NCBI GenBank assembly: GCA_947172415.1
Contig: OX359189.1
Location: 5,780,501-5,844,500 of the forward strand
From: Chondrosia reniformis
Taxonomy: Eukaryota; Porifera; Demospongiae; Chondrillida; Chondrillidae
DNA: 64,000 bases
Direction of reading: 5' to 3'
The notes below the pieces were generated by a model that saw nothing but the letters and a program-made list of their open reading frames with translations, was not told the origin of the DNA and made no database searches. Shown here in pieces: positions 32,860 through 44,998 of this stretch (its first letter is position 1; every line of letters begins with the position of its first letter). The position numbers and the translations under genes were made by a program.

Positions 32860-34200
32860 TACCTTTGGGTGGCGCACACCCACCCCAAAGAAGATTCTCA
32901 GGGCCCTTAACTGTAGCTGGTTCAACCCATCTAACTTCTGATGGCAACCCCAGATCTCTGCCCCATACAACAACACGGATTCCACCAGTGACTGCATCAA
33001 CTGCATAAACGACCTGCCGTTCACCTCCCCAACTGACTCCCGACACCTCCGCAGCCAAGCACCTAATGCCTGAGACCCCATTTCCACCTGATGCTCCACC
33101 ATACTTGAGCAGCCCAAACTGTCATCCACCATACAGCCCAAGTACTTGTAAGTAGACACCCATGGGAGCTCCTTCTCACCAATACTGAAATGATCAGCAC
33201 ACTTATTAACCCCTCTTTTCCTCATGTGCATTACCGCACTCTTTTCCACATTTATCTCAACGGACCATTCCTCACACCAACTTTCTAAGCACTGGAGACT
33301 CTTCCTCATATCATCTGCACTCTCAGCCAATAGAGCTGTGTCATCGGCAAACAGCAGACCAGGTACCATAATTTCGTCACACATCACCCCACAATCCTTA
33401 TCCTTTAATTCAGTTACCAACCCGTTGATATACAAGGAAAAAAGAACTGGAGATAACACACACCCCTGCCGTAAACCTTTTGTCACTTCAAACTCTTCAC
33501 CTAGGCATCCATCAATTGTCACTTGAGACACACTACCACCGTACAAACTCTTCAAGAAGGTGAGGAAGCACCCATTTACACCATAACCCTCTAAGCAACC
33601 CCACAGCTTCTTCCTGTTCACCCGATCATATGCCTTCTTAAAGTCAATAAAAGCTGTTAGCATCCCATCTGACTTCTTTGACAGCATTGACTGGCCAATC
33701 AACAGCAAAGACAGGATTTGATCCCTACAACTCCTACCACTGCAAAAACCACCCTGTTCGTCAACCAAGGTACCTTCTGTTTCTAAAAAGGTAGTCAGCC
33801 GCATGTTCAGAACCATGCACATGATCTTGCAAACCAAGGATGTCAAGGATATACCTCTAAAGTTTTTGGTGTCACATACTCCCCTCACCCTCTTCTTTGG
33901 GACTGGAACGATAATTGAATGTTTCCACAAAGAGGGCACCACCCCAAACTTCCAGCAGACATTAAACAACTTCACCCACACATCTGTTAAACACTCAGCA
34001 CTCATCATCTCAACAGAAATACCATCTTTGCCAACTGCCTTCCCTTTCTTTACTTTACCCAATGCCCACATCACTTCTTCTTGAGTGAGTTCATCCTCCA
34101 AAACCTTACTACTCCCACCAAGCCCTTTAGCCCTGCCATCACCATTCAACGCATGGCAACCAGTGGGAGACTCTTTACCGTATATATGTATATATGCCAA
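32860..34200 (-). mobile_element. LINE reverse transcriptase, long open frame
   Basis: An open frame of over 440 codons on the minus strand contains the non-LTR reverse transcriptase blocks in order: KAVGKDGISVEMMSAECL, RGVCDTKNFRGISLTS, DEQGGFCSGRSCRDQI, FIDFKKAYDRVNR, KGLRQGCVLSPVLFSLYIN, LLFADDTALLAES (catalytic FADD) and the thumb (YKYLGCMVDDSLG). The endonuclease domain is not present upstream of 34200, and the 3' part ends abruptly at about 32860 against the DDE transposase sequence. No stops were seen over the RT. A different LINE family from 31031-31600. Confidence 0.85.
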
Positions 34201-34274
34201 CGTTGGGCAGACTTGCCTCTTTTACAGATGTACGTATGTAATATGTGTACAATATATATGTTAAATGAAAACAG

Positions 34275-37107
34275 CTACAGGTGCCTATTGCAATACTGTC
34301 GATCCTCATTTGCTGAGATGAACTCCTTTGCTACTTCATGTAAATCTAATTTATCAGTGAGGGTTTTGTTGACATGTAGCAGCATACAGTTGTTGAGTCG
34401 CTGCTCTGTCATAGTCAATCTCAAATATGTCAGTAGGTGTCTAAGAGTGGAAAAGGCCCTTTCAGATGTAGCTGTTGTGATTGGCACAGTCAGGTATATG
34501 CGCAACAGTTTGTGAACCTCGAAAAGCATGTTTTTGTAGGCATGCTGTGTCATAGCTTTAGCGATGGTGCGAATGCTGGTAACTTTCTTTACTTCTGGTA
34601 GTGCCTCATGGATAACATCCACAAGAACTCCTAATTGTTTCTTCAATTTGACAAAATCAAAGTCAGCTTGATACACTGATTCTTGGACTGCCTGCAACTC
34701 TTCGTCAAAATCTTCTCCATTGGCAGATTTGAGTAAGAGTGACTCCAAAGCAACTACTGGCTGCATGAATTCTTTCTGGTCAAAACGGTCTGTTAGCTCT
34801 TGAATGAGAAGGTCACAGGCTGCAAAATATTGTTGACGGAAGAAGTCCTTTGGCTCACTGAATCGATGTGGCTGACTACCAGCATCTAATCTCCGTGGAG
34901 GTTTCCTGTACCTTGGCAATGTTGGGCTTCCAATCTGCAAGGCTTCAGCTAGTGCTACTGTGTTTTGATAGAATTTATCAAAGACGTCCTCTTGTCTTTG
35001 ACGCCTGTAGAATGCCTGGGTCACATTAACAGCTGCTTTTATATCCTGAAGAGATGTATCCTTGGCTTGCAAAACTCTTGACGTTTCTTCAGAAGCACTG
35101 AAAAGTAGGTGACACAGCTTCAAACCAAAAAGCATTTCAAACTTAATTCTCTAGGGCTGCAAGACCCCTCCAGCCTTCAGACCATACTCATCATGTGTGG
35201 TATTGTGAACATATTCCATGGTTTCCATAATCACTGTGTATTGCTTGATCACAGCATCTATTGCTTCTGTTCTTACTGTCCAACGAGTGGGACAGAGAGG
35301 TATGATACCACACTTAGGACCATCACCTGCAACAATTTCTCAGAAAAGAAATGTTTGCACTTGGGAGAGTAGTTAATTAACTTCACTATCTCCCTCACTA
35401 TGTCCATGCCATCCCTCAGTAGATGATTTTGCCTTCCAGTGTCTTGTAGGCAGAGATTCAGGAATGTGCTAGGCAGTGTACAGAAAGGGCTGCTGGGGCA
35501 TCGTTTTTTATGATAGTTGCTAGGCCCTTTCTCTTTCCTTGCATATTTGCTGCTCCATCATATGCTTGGCCGCGGCGGAGTGACAAAGGCAAGGCACAAC
35601 AAGTAAGTATATCCTTCACTACTATGGCTAGAGTTGCTGCAGCTATATTTGGAAGACTATACAAACCAATGGCATCTTCACTCACTACATAGTTGTCATC
35701 AACATGGCGGATAGACAGATTACATTGTTCCTTGCCAGAAACATCAGTTGCCTCGTCTACAATGATAGCATACCAAAATGGATCACAAGACTTAATTTTC
35801 ACCAAAAGCTGTCTCAAAACATTGAGCCCCATCAAAGTGATGAGCTCATTTACAATGTCGTGTGACATGTACTTCCACGCTTTAATCCAGTCTTTGACAA
35901 CAGCACTATCCCCTGACCAGAGAGCTAGCAGATGAGGTAAGTTTTCTTCTTCTTCAGAATGCCCTCGCAATGCTATGCCTTGTCGGAGGAGGAACTTCAT
36001 TGCTTCTAGCTGTTTCATAAGACCTGAACGTCGGGTAGCCTGAACTTGAGCAGCCTGACTACTCAGTTGTTCTAGTACAGACGGCTTACTGAAGGAAGCC
36101 CACTACATCTTTGCCTCCAGGTGGGAGTCGGATTTTTCATGGAATTGGAATTTCTGGATAGCCTTCTTGTAGTTGTCAAACCCATTTATGGTAAATGATT
36201 CGTCGCCTCTCTTGGAAAATGTCAGGAATTTGTGCTTAACAGCAAATCTGCAATACATGCAAAAGATCTTCTTCGTCATAGCACAGAGTGTGAGCCATTC
36301 ATATCCCTTGTACCAAGCTCGTAAAAACTAGCGATATTTCTTTACAAACTGTGATAGAATAGCACTTTCTTTAGGCTGAAAAGCTTTTCACTTATCATTG
36401 CAGCACACACCTGTGCAAAACCTACCATCAGTATCAGCTGTCATTCTAGATGTTTCACTTACAGATTGATCCTCTGAAGTAGGCAATAGCTCTTCCTGTT
36501 CAGTTCTTAGTCGAGATTCAGAGCAAATAACTGAAATAGTCAATGACCCATTTTCCTCACTGCTGAAATTCATTTCCTCCTGTTGATCCTGCTCCTTGCC
36601 TTCTGCTATTACTTCATGCTCTTCTTCAGAATCAATAGAATCATTTGCCTTCTTCTTTGATGACCACATGTCCGCTAAACTTCGTTGCCCTCTCTTCATC
36701 CTCTCGTGTACTGTACCATAGATTATGATTAATTTATCGACTAATTATCTTGACTGAAACAACGGAACAGTATGTGTACTTAATTAGTATAACGTCACGT
36801 TCGTGTTGCGACACGCAGTAAGATGGACGCTTACTTACAATTACTTGTGAGTGTTGCACAATACCAAAAAAACGTTAGTTCGAATCGTGTTGCGACACAC
36901 AGTAAGATGTTAGACAGACTGTGAAAGATAAGTCGTATCTTTCTAGCCAGAAAGTGTACTATGGTGGGTCCTTTTACTTCCCTCTACCGCCCCTTCCTTT
37001 CATCTGTCCTCAAAGTTGGGGGGGCAAGGCCCCCTGCTATCAAAGTTGGGGGGGGCAATTGTCCCCCCCTGCCCCCCTGCCTTCTCCTGCGATACAGTAG
37101 TCTGTTG
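34275..37107 (-). mobile_element. hAT transposon, ZMYM/TTF-finger type, broken
   Basis: Minus strand. The N-terminus (36388-36699, MKRGQRSLADMWSSKKK) is acidic. A TTF-type finger region lies at about 36040-36390 (CMYCRFAVKHKFL). The catalytic core is at 35458-36018 (WYAIIVDEATDVSGKEQ, GQAYDGAANMQGKRKG, VHCLAHS). The C-terminal half at 34275-35135 ends with the hAT dimerisation block (TATSERAFSTLRHLLTYLR). Frame changes and stops separate these parts, notably at 35135-35458 and 36018-36390. A G-rich/C-rich stretch at about 36990-37107 resembles the ends of this hAT group. Related to ZMYM1-like/52-kDa-repressor-like proteins. Confidence 0.8.
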
Positions 37108-38290
37108 CGCCTTTAAGAACATCCATCCTAGACAGAGAATCGGCATTACCATTCAAAGTCCCCTTCCTATAGGTTACCTAAAGTTGGTATGGCTGTAGGG
37201 CGAGGCTCCATCTGGCTGACTGGGGATTGGATTCCTTCAGGCGATCCAGCCAAGCTAATGAATAATGATCGGTCTGAACTTCAAAAATGGTCTTCCAAGG
37301 AGATATACTCTGAAGGCCTGGATTCCCAATTTCATGGCTAGGCACTCCTCCATGGTTGAGTAGTTCACCTCGTGTGGTAATAACTTCCTGCTAACGTACG
37401 CAATGGGATGCTCCTCACCCTGGCCACTTGTCTGACTGAGAACAGTGCCTACTCCACGGTTGGAGGCATCTGTCTGCAGGATCAAAGACTTGTCTAAACA
37501 TGGGCTATGAAGAACAGGTGAACTGCAGAGAATTTCTTTGAGTCGTTGGAAGGCCTTCTCGCTCACCTTGGACCACTGGGTCTTGGCAAGACTAAACTTA
37601 CAAGTTAGGTCTCCCAAGGCTGCTGCTATTGTGGCATAGTGGGGAATGAATTTCTGGTAGTATCCTGTTAATCCTACTAAAGCTCTCACTTGTTTCTTTG
37701 TCTGTGGCACAACCCACCTCCTGACTGCCTCCACCTTGCTCACTTCTGGACGGATGATCCCACCTCCCACAACATGACCTAGATAGATGCACTCCTTCAT
37801 AGCGAATTGACACTTGCTTGGCTTTGCTGTCAATCCAGCCTCTCTCAGCTGCTCAAGGATACTTTCCATCTGCTAAAGGTGATCTTCCCACCTCCTGCTG
37901 AAGATAATAACATCATCTAGATAGGCAGCTGCATAAGTCCCTCTGTTCCGAAGGAGGTGGTCCATCATGCGCTGGAACGTGGGAGTTGCCCCCTGCAACC
38001 CAAGTGGCATCCTGGTAAATTGATACTGACCTTTGTGGGTGATAGAAGCCGTGTTCTCCTTGCTTTCTGGAGCCATGGGTGTGTGCCAGTATCCTTTTGC
38101 CATGTTATAGCGTTGTGAGAAACCTAGCCAGGTCTAGCCTGTCCAATAGCTCATCTATTCTTGGCATGGGGTATGGGTCCACTCTTGATTGAGCATTCAG
38201 CTTCTGATAATCAACCCAAAATCGTAAGGTGCTATCTTTCTTTTTAACTAACACAATTGGAGTTGCCCATTCGCTTTGTTGTATACAATA
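37108..38290 (-). mobile_element. Gypsy-type LTR retrotransposon fossil, RT and RNase H region
   Basis: The minus strand shows Gypsy/Ty3 reverse transcriptase (the QFTRMPLGLQGATPTFQRMM and YLDDVIIFS blocks), the connection region (YLGHVVGGG) and RNase H (LQTDASNRGVGTVL). It is a broken partial copy with a few interruptions and no LTRs recognised. It is cut off at its 3' side by the hAT end near 37107. Confidence 0.85.
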
Positions 38291-39046
38291 TCTTTTGTTG
38301 AAGCTGTGCTGTATTGGTGTTCTTTTTGGCCTGTGTACACAAAATGCATATTACATATGCCCTTTACAGTTGATTTTCAGCTAGAGACCTGTTATGTTTT
38401 CTTCAAAACAGGGTAACAAATATTTGTGGAAAGAATTGGGGGTGCTGGTGGCCTGGAAGCTATGTGTGAAGATTACAGATTACAAAGCAATGGGATGGTC
38501 AGGGCTCACCTCCAGGGCAGTAAAGAAAAATAAAGAAAAAGTGGCACCCCCTATCATCAACATCTGCCCAAACTGATTACTGACTGATTACTAACTGATT
38601 TACAATTATATGTATGATGTTTGTATGACGTTTGTAATTACAGGACTCCCTGGTAGACCAGCTGTGAGCTGAAGGGACATTCCTGAGTAAAATAATAATA
38701 AATAAATAATAAAAATAATAAATTGTTAGTGGATGTTCAACAAAATCTTAAAATGCTAAATTAAATTGCTCACTGACATTACCACCTATTCAGTTTTACA
38801 TTTCACATTTTTACCTCATCTCTGCATGGGAAAATACACTTTTTCACATTAGAAAAGTACCATTTTCTTGGTAATTCACTGGTTTTTCAAAACTCTTTGT
38901 GGGTCTCGTCGCAGTCTGTTTCTAATGCTGGACAATCCATATCAGATATTTTCTTTTCTTTTAAAAAGGTACACAGGCATAACATGTGCAAATAGAAACC
39001 GAAAACTAAATGGCCACCATAAAATGATAATTAACCCCCCTTCCAA
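38291..39046. other. Region without a supported gene
   Basis: Contains an A/T simple repeat (about 38690-38725). No coding signal was seen. Confidence 0.35.
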
Positions 39047-39341
39047 GGGGTAGGTGGGTGTTCAGAAGAGGGGGTGCCACACAGGACTCAGGGTTCGGCC
39101 ACATTCACAATTGTGAGTTTACCCGCTGTTGGTGGGTGTAGAGGGCTTCGATTGTTCATCTCCTTGAGTAGTTGGTCTCCACTTGTTTAACTGTGGCTGC
39201 CTGCCAGTCCAACCTATGTAGCTTGGTCCACGCTTGTACTGCCCTATACACCCACCAACAGCGGGTAAACTCCAATCTCGACTGTGGCCAAACCACGAGT
39301 CCTGTGTGGCACCCCTCCTCTGAATACCCACCCACCCCTCT
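39047..39341. repeat. Foldback MITE with arms of about 95 bp
   Basis: GGTGGGTGTTCAGAAGAGG... at 39050 to about 39143 is mirrored by 39240-39341. The arms share GGGTGCCACACAGGACTC and TTTACCCGCTGTTGGTGGGT. The spacer is about 97 bp. No coding capacity. Confidence 0.8.
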
Positions 39342-40592
39342 CCCTCTCAATACATTCACTTGACACTAATTCACTAATTGTATTGTAATGTCATGTGTGT
39401 GTTTGTTATAATGTCACACCCACTTTTTCTAGTAAATGTTTTCTTCAGTCTTGTCAGTTTTTTTACCAGTTGAGAAAGACCTATGGATTGAAACCTTCTG
39501 AATATTGATTGTCTCTTAACTCCAATGGCTGCGCTATCGCTCAATAACTACTACCTTCATATGTATACATGCATTTGTAATATACGTATGTGCAGTCATG
39601 ACTGTTTAATCCAGCTTTATTGGTTTCACCAAAAATTGCTGGATTAAAGAGGCTGCTGGATTAAGATGGTCTATAAACTTTTGCCCCTGATACCAGTACT
39701 CATTCTTAGTACAAAGCATGCTGTAAAATGATACCTGAGTTGCAGTGGTTCATTAATAGAGGTCACTATAGAAGCCAAAATCATTAGCGATATCAGCTGG
39801 CAATTAGTGACAATTTTGTATACATAAATATACAAAAGGTGTTATTACTATCCCCTGGATCTGGAAACTGAGGGCCGTTATCATGTACAAAATGGTATTT
39901 ATATCCATTTCCTTGAAAAGTAGGCCGAATATCAAGGGAAACAGACTACTAAACAGTTGTGACTGTATTTATACTATATGTAAAGAGAAAGATAACACAT
40001 TTGAAAATGACAAGAGAAGTAGGGATGGCACTGGTGATCAAACCTCAAAAAAGGATCAATACAAGAAAGTGATCATGTGGTAAGTGATAATGTAGTTGGT
40101 TGTCAAGCAACAAGCATCATCTGAATTGAAGTGTCCCAAGCATATAGCTACGTAAATACATGACTTCTACAGCCAGCATCCCTTTTTTTCAAATATGTTT
40201 ATATATCTTGTGTTGCTTCTTTTTCAGCTAAAATACTTATAATCCTTTTGATGTGTAGGTTTGCTTTGCAAAAATTTGAAATACGTAGCCTCAATGCGAG
40301 AAGGAACATGTCCACTAGCAGTAATTCCTAATTGGGAAAATGGCGCCCTAAAATTATGGTTGACTGAAACAAACCAACCTCTACTAGAATGCCTTCAAAC
40401 TGCCTATTAGTTTGTATATATAATTTGATGACGATTTGTACCTCATATGTATCTACATAATCACTCATTTGGTCACGAGGTCTTCTCAAGTATAGAATAA
40501 AAAATTGGGGAAAACGGAGGTAGGCCTGAATGTGGTTTACCAACTTAAAGCCTTTTTGTTAATAAGTTAAGTAATATAGTTATCGGTTATAG
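39342..40592. other. Region without a supported gene
   Basis: A stretch at 39596-39670 with repeated GCTGGATTAA and a CAGTCATGACTG start may be a pogo-derived MITE scrap. An open frame at 39883-40083 has no domain. Confidence 0.35.
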
Positions 40593-40814
40593 AAAAAGTA
40601 TCAAAACAAGAGAGTGATCATGAGAGATACAGGTGACCATGCAGAAGTGGCATACTGTATTAACTTCTGTGTTTGGGTCCACCATCCCTACTTCAGTTAT
40701 CCATGGTGCACCCAAACATAGAAGTGATGTATGGATAAGTTACTTAAATTTCAGTATGCCAGTTCTGCATGGTTAGCTGTATCTCTCATTATCACTATCT
40801 GTTTTGATACTTTT
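40593..40814. repeat. Foldback MITE with arms of about 64 bp
   Basis: AAAAAGTATCAAAACA at the left end is complementary to the right end, and the match extends about 64 bp through GAGAGATACAG and CCATGCAGAA. In the centre is a second, smaller palindrome, ACTTCTGTGTTTGGG...AGAAGT, which also occurs in the hairpin at 24754-25035. No coding capacity. Confidence 0.8.
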
Positions 40815-41304
40815 CCATATGTGCTAATCATTTTTGCAACACTGGCTATCTCTACTTCTAGTTACATTTTTAGATGTTTTTATTTATTTATTTTTACTTC
40901 TATATCTTTGTGTTTACATATCCTGAGTGTATGTACCCTTGTATGTGTCAATATGTACATGTGATTTCATCCACTAATGGGGTTGAAGGAAACCTTCCTC
41001 ACAATGAAAGATATAAAAGAATAAATAGGCCTCCTCCCTCTCATGAAAAGAAATCAGAATTGATAACATTAGAATTGTCAAGTATATAGCTCCTAGTGAA
41101 TCAGTAGTGTGCTTAAAAGATTGAAACCAATCTGTATTATAAAAATCTGCTAATATATCATTTATACCTTTGGATAGAACAGAATATTTGGGAGCTAAAT
41201 ATCCTGTATACCAGAACAATCTCCAGTCTGCTCTAAGAACCACAATTCCTTAATAATATATATAAACAATTGTGTGAAAGCCGATTTCCATATTCTCAGT
41301 TACA
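40815..41304. other. Spacer before the receptor cluster
   Basis: No gene was seen. The receptor homology starts abruptly near 41305, marking a breakpoint. Confidence 0.4.
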
Positions 41305-43267
41305 TTTTTGAAGAGAGATGATACTGGAAATTATACTTGCACTGCTATGAATGTTGTAAGAAGTGTTACCATAGCAACCTATTTATTAGTTACAGGTAAG
41401 AAGCATTTTCGTTTTCCTCTACGTTTTATATATATATTTCCTCTCTATATATCTTATGCCTATTATATATACACATGTACATGATTCAGCTCAGAGAGCC
41501 AATATCAAGAAGAAGACAATTGCTAAGATTCCCTCGGTCACTGATTAAGTGTTGTATGCACAATTTAGCACAAGCCAAGGACTCACAAACAAGAAGACAA
41601 AGACTCCCAGGGTCACTGATGAAGGGTGGTGCAGTAGAGCAGAAGAATAAAGAGAAGACTCTTGTATCCTCATCCAAAGCTCTCATTAGGTTTAGTTCCA
41701 TATATATATACGTAGTTCATTTACTGTACAACAGTTTGTAGGAAATGGAAGTTTAGATTATAGTGTTTCTAATATAAGTTACATTCAAAAGTTCTAATTG
41801 ACTGTTGTAAACTTTAATTTCTCATCATAATTCTTTATAACTTTGTATTTCTACTAAATTTCATAGCTTCTCCAACTGTTCCACAAATGATCACATTTGA
41901 GGATGTTAGTCCATTCTCAGCTACTATCAGTTGGATCCCTCCATCCGATAATGGAGGAACTGATCAACCACTCAAGTACTCCATCACCATCACAAACAAC
42001 ACTGTCACTCTCTCCTTCACTACATCAGATGTGACTACTCTGTCACTGACTAACCTTCAACACAGCACTCAATATGGAGTGGAAATAGTAGCTGAGAATG
42101 AATATGGAGTGAGTCCTCCAGCAGCCAGTACCTTTACAACACCTGACTCAGGTATGTGAGATGTAGTTCCATGTAGTGTATAGTGAGATATATGAGTATT
42201 TGTCTGTTATGTAGTTCCTATTATTGAGAGTGTATCAGTTGAAGCACTCTCACTGACTATTCTATCAGTGGATGTTGTACTACTGACTGACGGAGGACAG
42301 AATGTGGATAATTATACTGTGGGTATTTAAACATATTTTGAATTAATACTTTTGTATACGTATAATTATTTATATTCTGTATAAAAATACATAGGTATTG
42401 ATTACATCAGCAGGCTACAGGAATGAGAATGTAGTTTCTACAGCTCAACTGATGTCTCATAATTTGACTGTGTAAACATTAAAACAAGGAGTGTATTATA
42501 TTGTAAATGTAAGTGCTGTGAACAGAGTTGGACCAAGTGAAACATTTCAGACTGGCTTTACTGTAAACAATTACATGTCAAGTGAGGGAACTGTATAAAA
42601 TTGAGACATGTTCTTTTTTGATGTACATTTATCTATATAGTTATAAATTTTAATTTCTGCATGCTTTAAACCATTCAACCAAATGTACATATATATATCA
42701 TTATATGTATAAGTTAATATACATTATAAGTTATTACATTTGTTTTCTGCACAGCTACAAGCGTGTTGGTAATTCAAGACTACACATCAGTCATAATTGG
42801 AAGTGTTATTGGAGTTATTCTTGTAATTCTACTACTCATCATATTCATACTATTTACAATCCTTTATTGGAGACATAAGACAAGATCTAAAGGTTTGTGA
42901 AACATTATTTAGAGCCAATAGTCATGCAACCAACCAATATTATAGTACATTTATGTTATTTAACTATAATTATAACTGCAAATTTCATGTAAAATATTTA
43001 TATTTTCATCTTTATATCCATATAGTTGTAGGTCACACAAAACAGACTAAAGAGGTGGTGTATGAAGATGTAGATTCTAAAGAGGTTGACCTCCTCCAGC
43101 CCAACCCCTCTTATGTAACTGTTTCCTCTCCCTTCTCCTCATCTGGTCTGTCTGGTCAGGTGCAGGGTCCAGTGAATGAAGAGTGTGAGATGAGGGACAG
43201 AGTGGTGATTGAGGAGAACCCTGCTTATGGTGCTCTGAACAAACCCACAGAGTACAGTAACCTGTAA
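41305..43267 (+). pseudogene. Ig-FN3 receptor, cluster member 1 (5'-truncated)
   Basis: Exons: the end of an Ig domain (about 41305-41395, DDTGNYTCTAMN), FN3-1 (41867-42151), FN3-2 in two parts (42215-42318 and 42395-42581), membrane exon (42755-42892, SVIIGSVIGVILVILLLIIF, then WRHKTRSK) and tail (43026-43267). All phases agree with the intact members. The signal peptide, outer Ig domains and part of the last Ig exon are missing, and a TAA lies in frame at 42473-42475 inside FN3-2. The tail matches member 4 (VYEDV, NPSYVTV, NPAYGAL, TEYSNL). Truncation plus stop make it a pseudogene, unless the upstream end is rebuilt elsewhere. Confidence 0.8.
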
Positions 43268-44000
43268 CACAACTTCAATACACTTTATCTTGAAGCCATT
43301 TTAATTCCGATTTTACTATATAATCTGTATCTATTATATAAGAGCATAACATTAGCTCTCATTTTTCTTAAGTTTTAAGTTATATGTACATACATACAGT
43401 ACGTAATACTAGTGTAATATGTAAATAGGAATATTTTGTGTGTTGTTATTGATTCTTAAGTGACTTCCTACTATATACTGTTAACTGTTAACTTCATTTT
43501 CTATCAGTGTGTTTTCATATATCTTTTGTTGCATGGTATTGTAACACTTCCTCCTTTTAATGCACATTCAGTTTAACATCTTTGAAACTAGTAACACAAC
43601 CACAAGTGTTTCAAAGTGGACTTACAATAACATATGAAACTGCTAGAGTGTATACTTAAAGATTCTAAAATTTCCATTTCATTCCATTCCAGTTTTAATG
43701 TGTTCAAATGGACAATATATATACCAAGCAAGTCTATCTGACTCTGTCTATATGAAGGCAGTTATGTAATAATGAGTATTGATAAAGACTGTCTCAGTCT
43801 AAACAGTGCATGTAGTGCGACTGTATGTAACTATGTACAATACAAATCAGGTAAAATATTTGACCAAAGAGATAAATTAAAATCAATCTCTACTGAATAT
43901 ATATCTTCAGTCCTGGTGAGGTATACATGTTCTGACTGTACATGCTACCAGCTGATAGCCATCATTATGGAAATTAAACATTTGTCTTGAGACAGTGTCA
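43268..44000. repeat. Duplicated 3' flank of receptor member 1
   Basis: Nearly identical to 63386-64000, the flank of member 4, for at least 610 bp, up to the window edge there. This shows that members 1 and 4 derive from a recent duplication that includes non-coding DNA. Confidence 0.85.
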
Positions 44001-44577
44001 ATTAATGTACCACCTGGTAGCAGCCCATTGGGGAGAGAGCAGATTTACATGAGCTCCCTACAAACCAATCCCCAGATTAATGGAATTATAGTGAAATACA
44101 TAAGACCCACATATTACTGCCAGATGGCGATCGACCACAGTACCAAACAAAGCCATTGTCAAATTTCAATCAAGACATAAGAGGATTTATGCCACTTTAT
44201 CTCACTGAAACTGTGCATCTAATTCAGATAATGAAGTTAAAAATGAAGAATGCAGACCTGTTCTAGCTACCAGTAGCTTCTCCATCACAGTCTACTGTGC
44301 ATGCCACCAAAGTATTAGATAGTATGTAGGAATAGATCTGAAGTGTTGATAGGCAATTCACCAATTACAACTATATTTCCACATATATATTATGGAACCA
44401 AGTGGTTTAGGTTTGATGAGACTTGCTGCTTTTGGGCATATTTGATCGATAGGTGGCTGCTTCAACTTCTGGAAATGAAATTCAAGTAAGTATATGACTT
44501 ATAGAGAACCAAATTCTACAAGACCATTACCATTGTTAGGATTACCTCTCCTTACTTCCTGTTTGTACTCCCCAAGT
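44001..44577. other. Spacer, no gene seen
   Basis: May continue the duplicated flank beyond what the window allows to compare. Confidence 0.35.
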
Positions 44578-44998
44578 CTCACCTTAAGAGTCCTCTTCAT
44601 CTCACCTTAAGAGTCCTCTTCATCTCACCTTAAGAGTCCTCTCCATCTCACCTTAAGAGTCCTCTTCATCTCACCTTAAGAGTCCTCATCATCTCACCCT
44701 AAGAGTCCTCTCCATCTCACCTTAAGAGTCCTCATCATCTCACCCTAAGAGTCCTCTTCATCTCACCTTAAGAGTCCTCTTCATCTCACCCTAAGAGTCC
44801 TCTTCATCTCACCCTAAGAGTCCTCTTCATCTCACCCTAAGAGTCCTCTTCATCTCACCTTAAGAGTCCTCTTCATCTCACCTTAAGAGTCCTCTTCATC
44901 TCACCTTAAGATTCTCTTCTTCTCACCTTAAGAGTCCCCTTCATCTCACTCTAAGAGTCCTCTTCATCTCACCTTAAGAGTCCTCTTCATCTCACCTA
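44578..44998. repeat. 23-bp minisatellite, about 18 units
   Basis: The unit TCACCTTAAGAGTCCTCTTCATC repeats with few substitutions (CTT/CCT, CTTCATC/CATCATC, CTCCATC variants). No open frame of note. Confidence 0.9.

Larger units (their letters stand above)
30274..32870 (-). pseudogene. Intron-containing DDE transposase gene with nested insertions
   Basis: Minus strand. The N-terminal DNA-binding part is at about 32521-32870 (TKKLGFTHQPYCQGYADRHE, PNVVVYRKKFL). The DDE start is near 32400-32470 (FIFHDETVFNAHDVQTSAWV). The middle (about 31828-32120) contains SGHMAFAEDALVPNRMNVK. The last exon (30274-30483) begins FHPELNPNEKCYG and ends RKCRDYNHAYLDQ plus a short tail. A clean donor (AAG/GTATGT at 31827) and acceptor (TTTAG/TTTCATCC at 30484) define one intron between HHKRLFNPK and FHPELNPNE; the Tc1 and LINE fragments sit inside it. 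At least two in-frame stops (after the 32470 acceptor and after VTDAT) kill it. It belongs to the widespread DDE superfamily with an ELNPxE block. Confidence 0.65.

Noticed and set aside
33224-34084. Plus-strand open frames across the LINE
   Set aside because: They are shadows of the minus-strand reverse transcriptase.
39119-39363. Open frames over the foldback at 39047
   Set aside because: They arise from the inverted repeat and are open on both strands.
41475-41741. Extra exon in receptor member 1
   Set aside because: It lies in an intron, has no match in the other members and does not fit the phase.
44578-44998. CRISPR-like array
   Set aside because: The units are directly adjacent without unique spacers, so it is a minisatellite.
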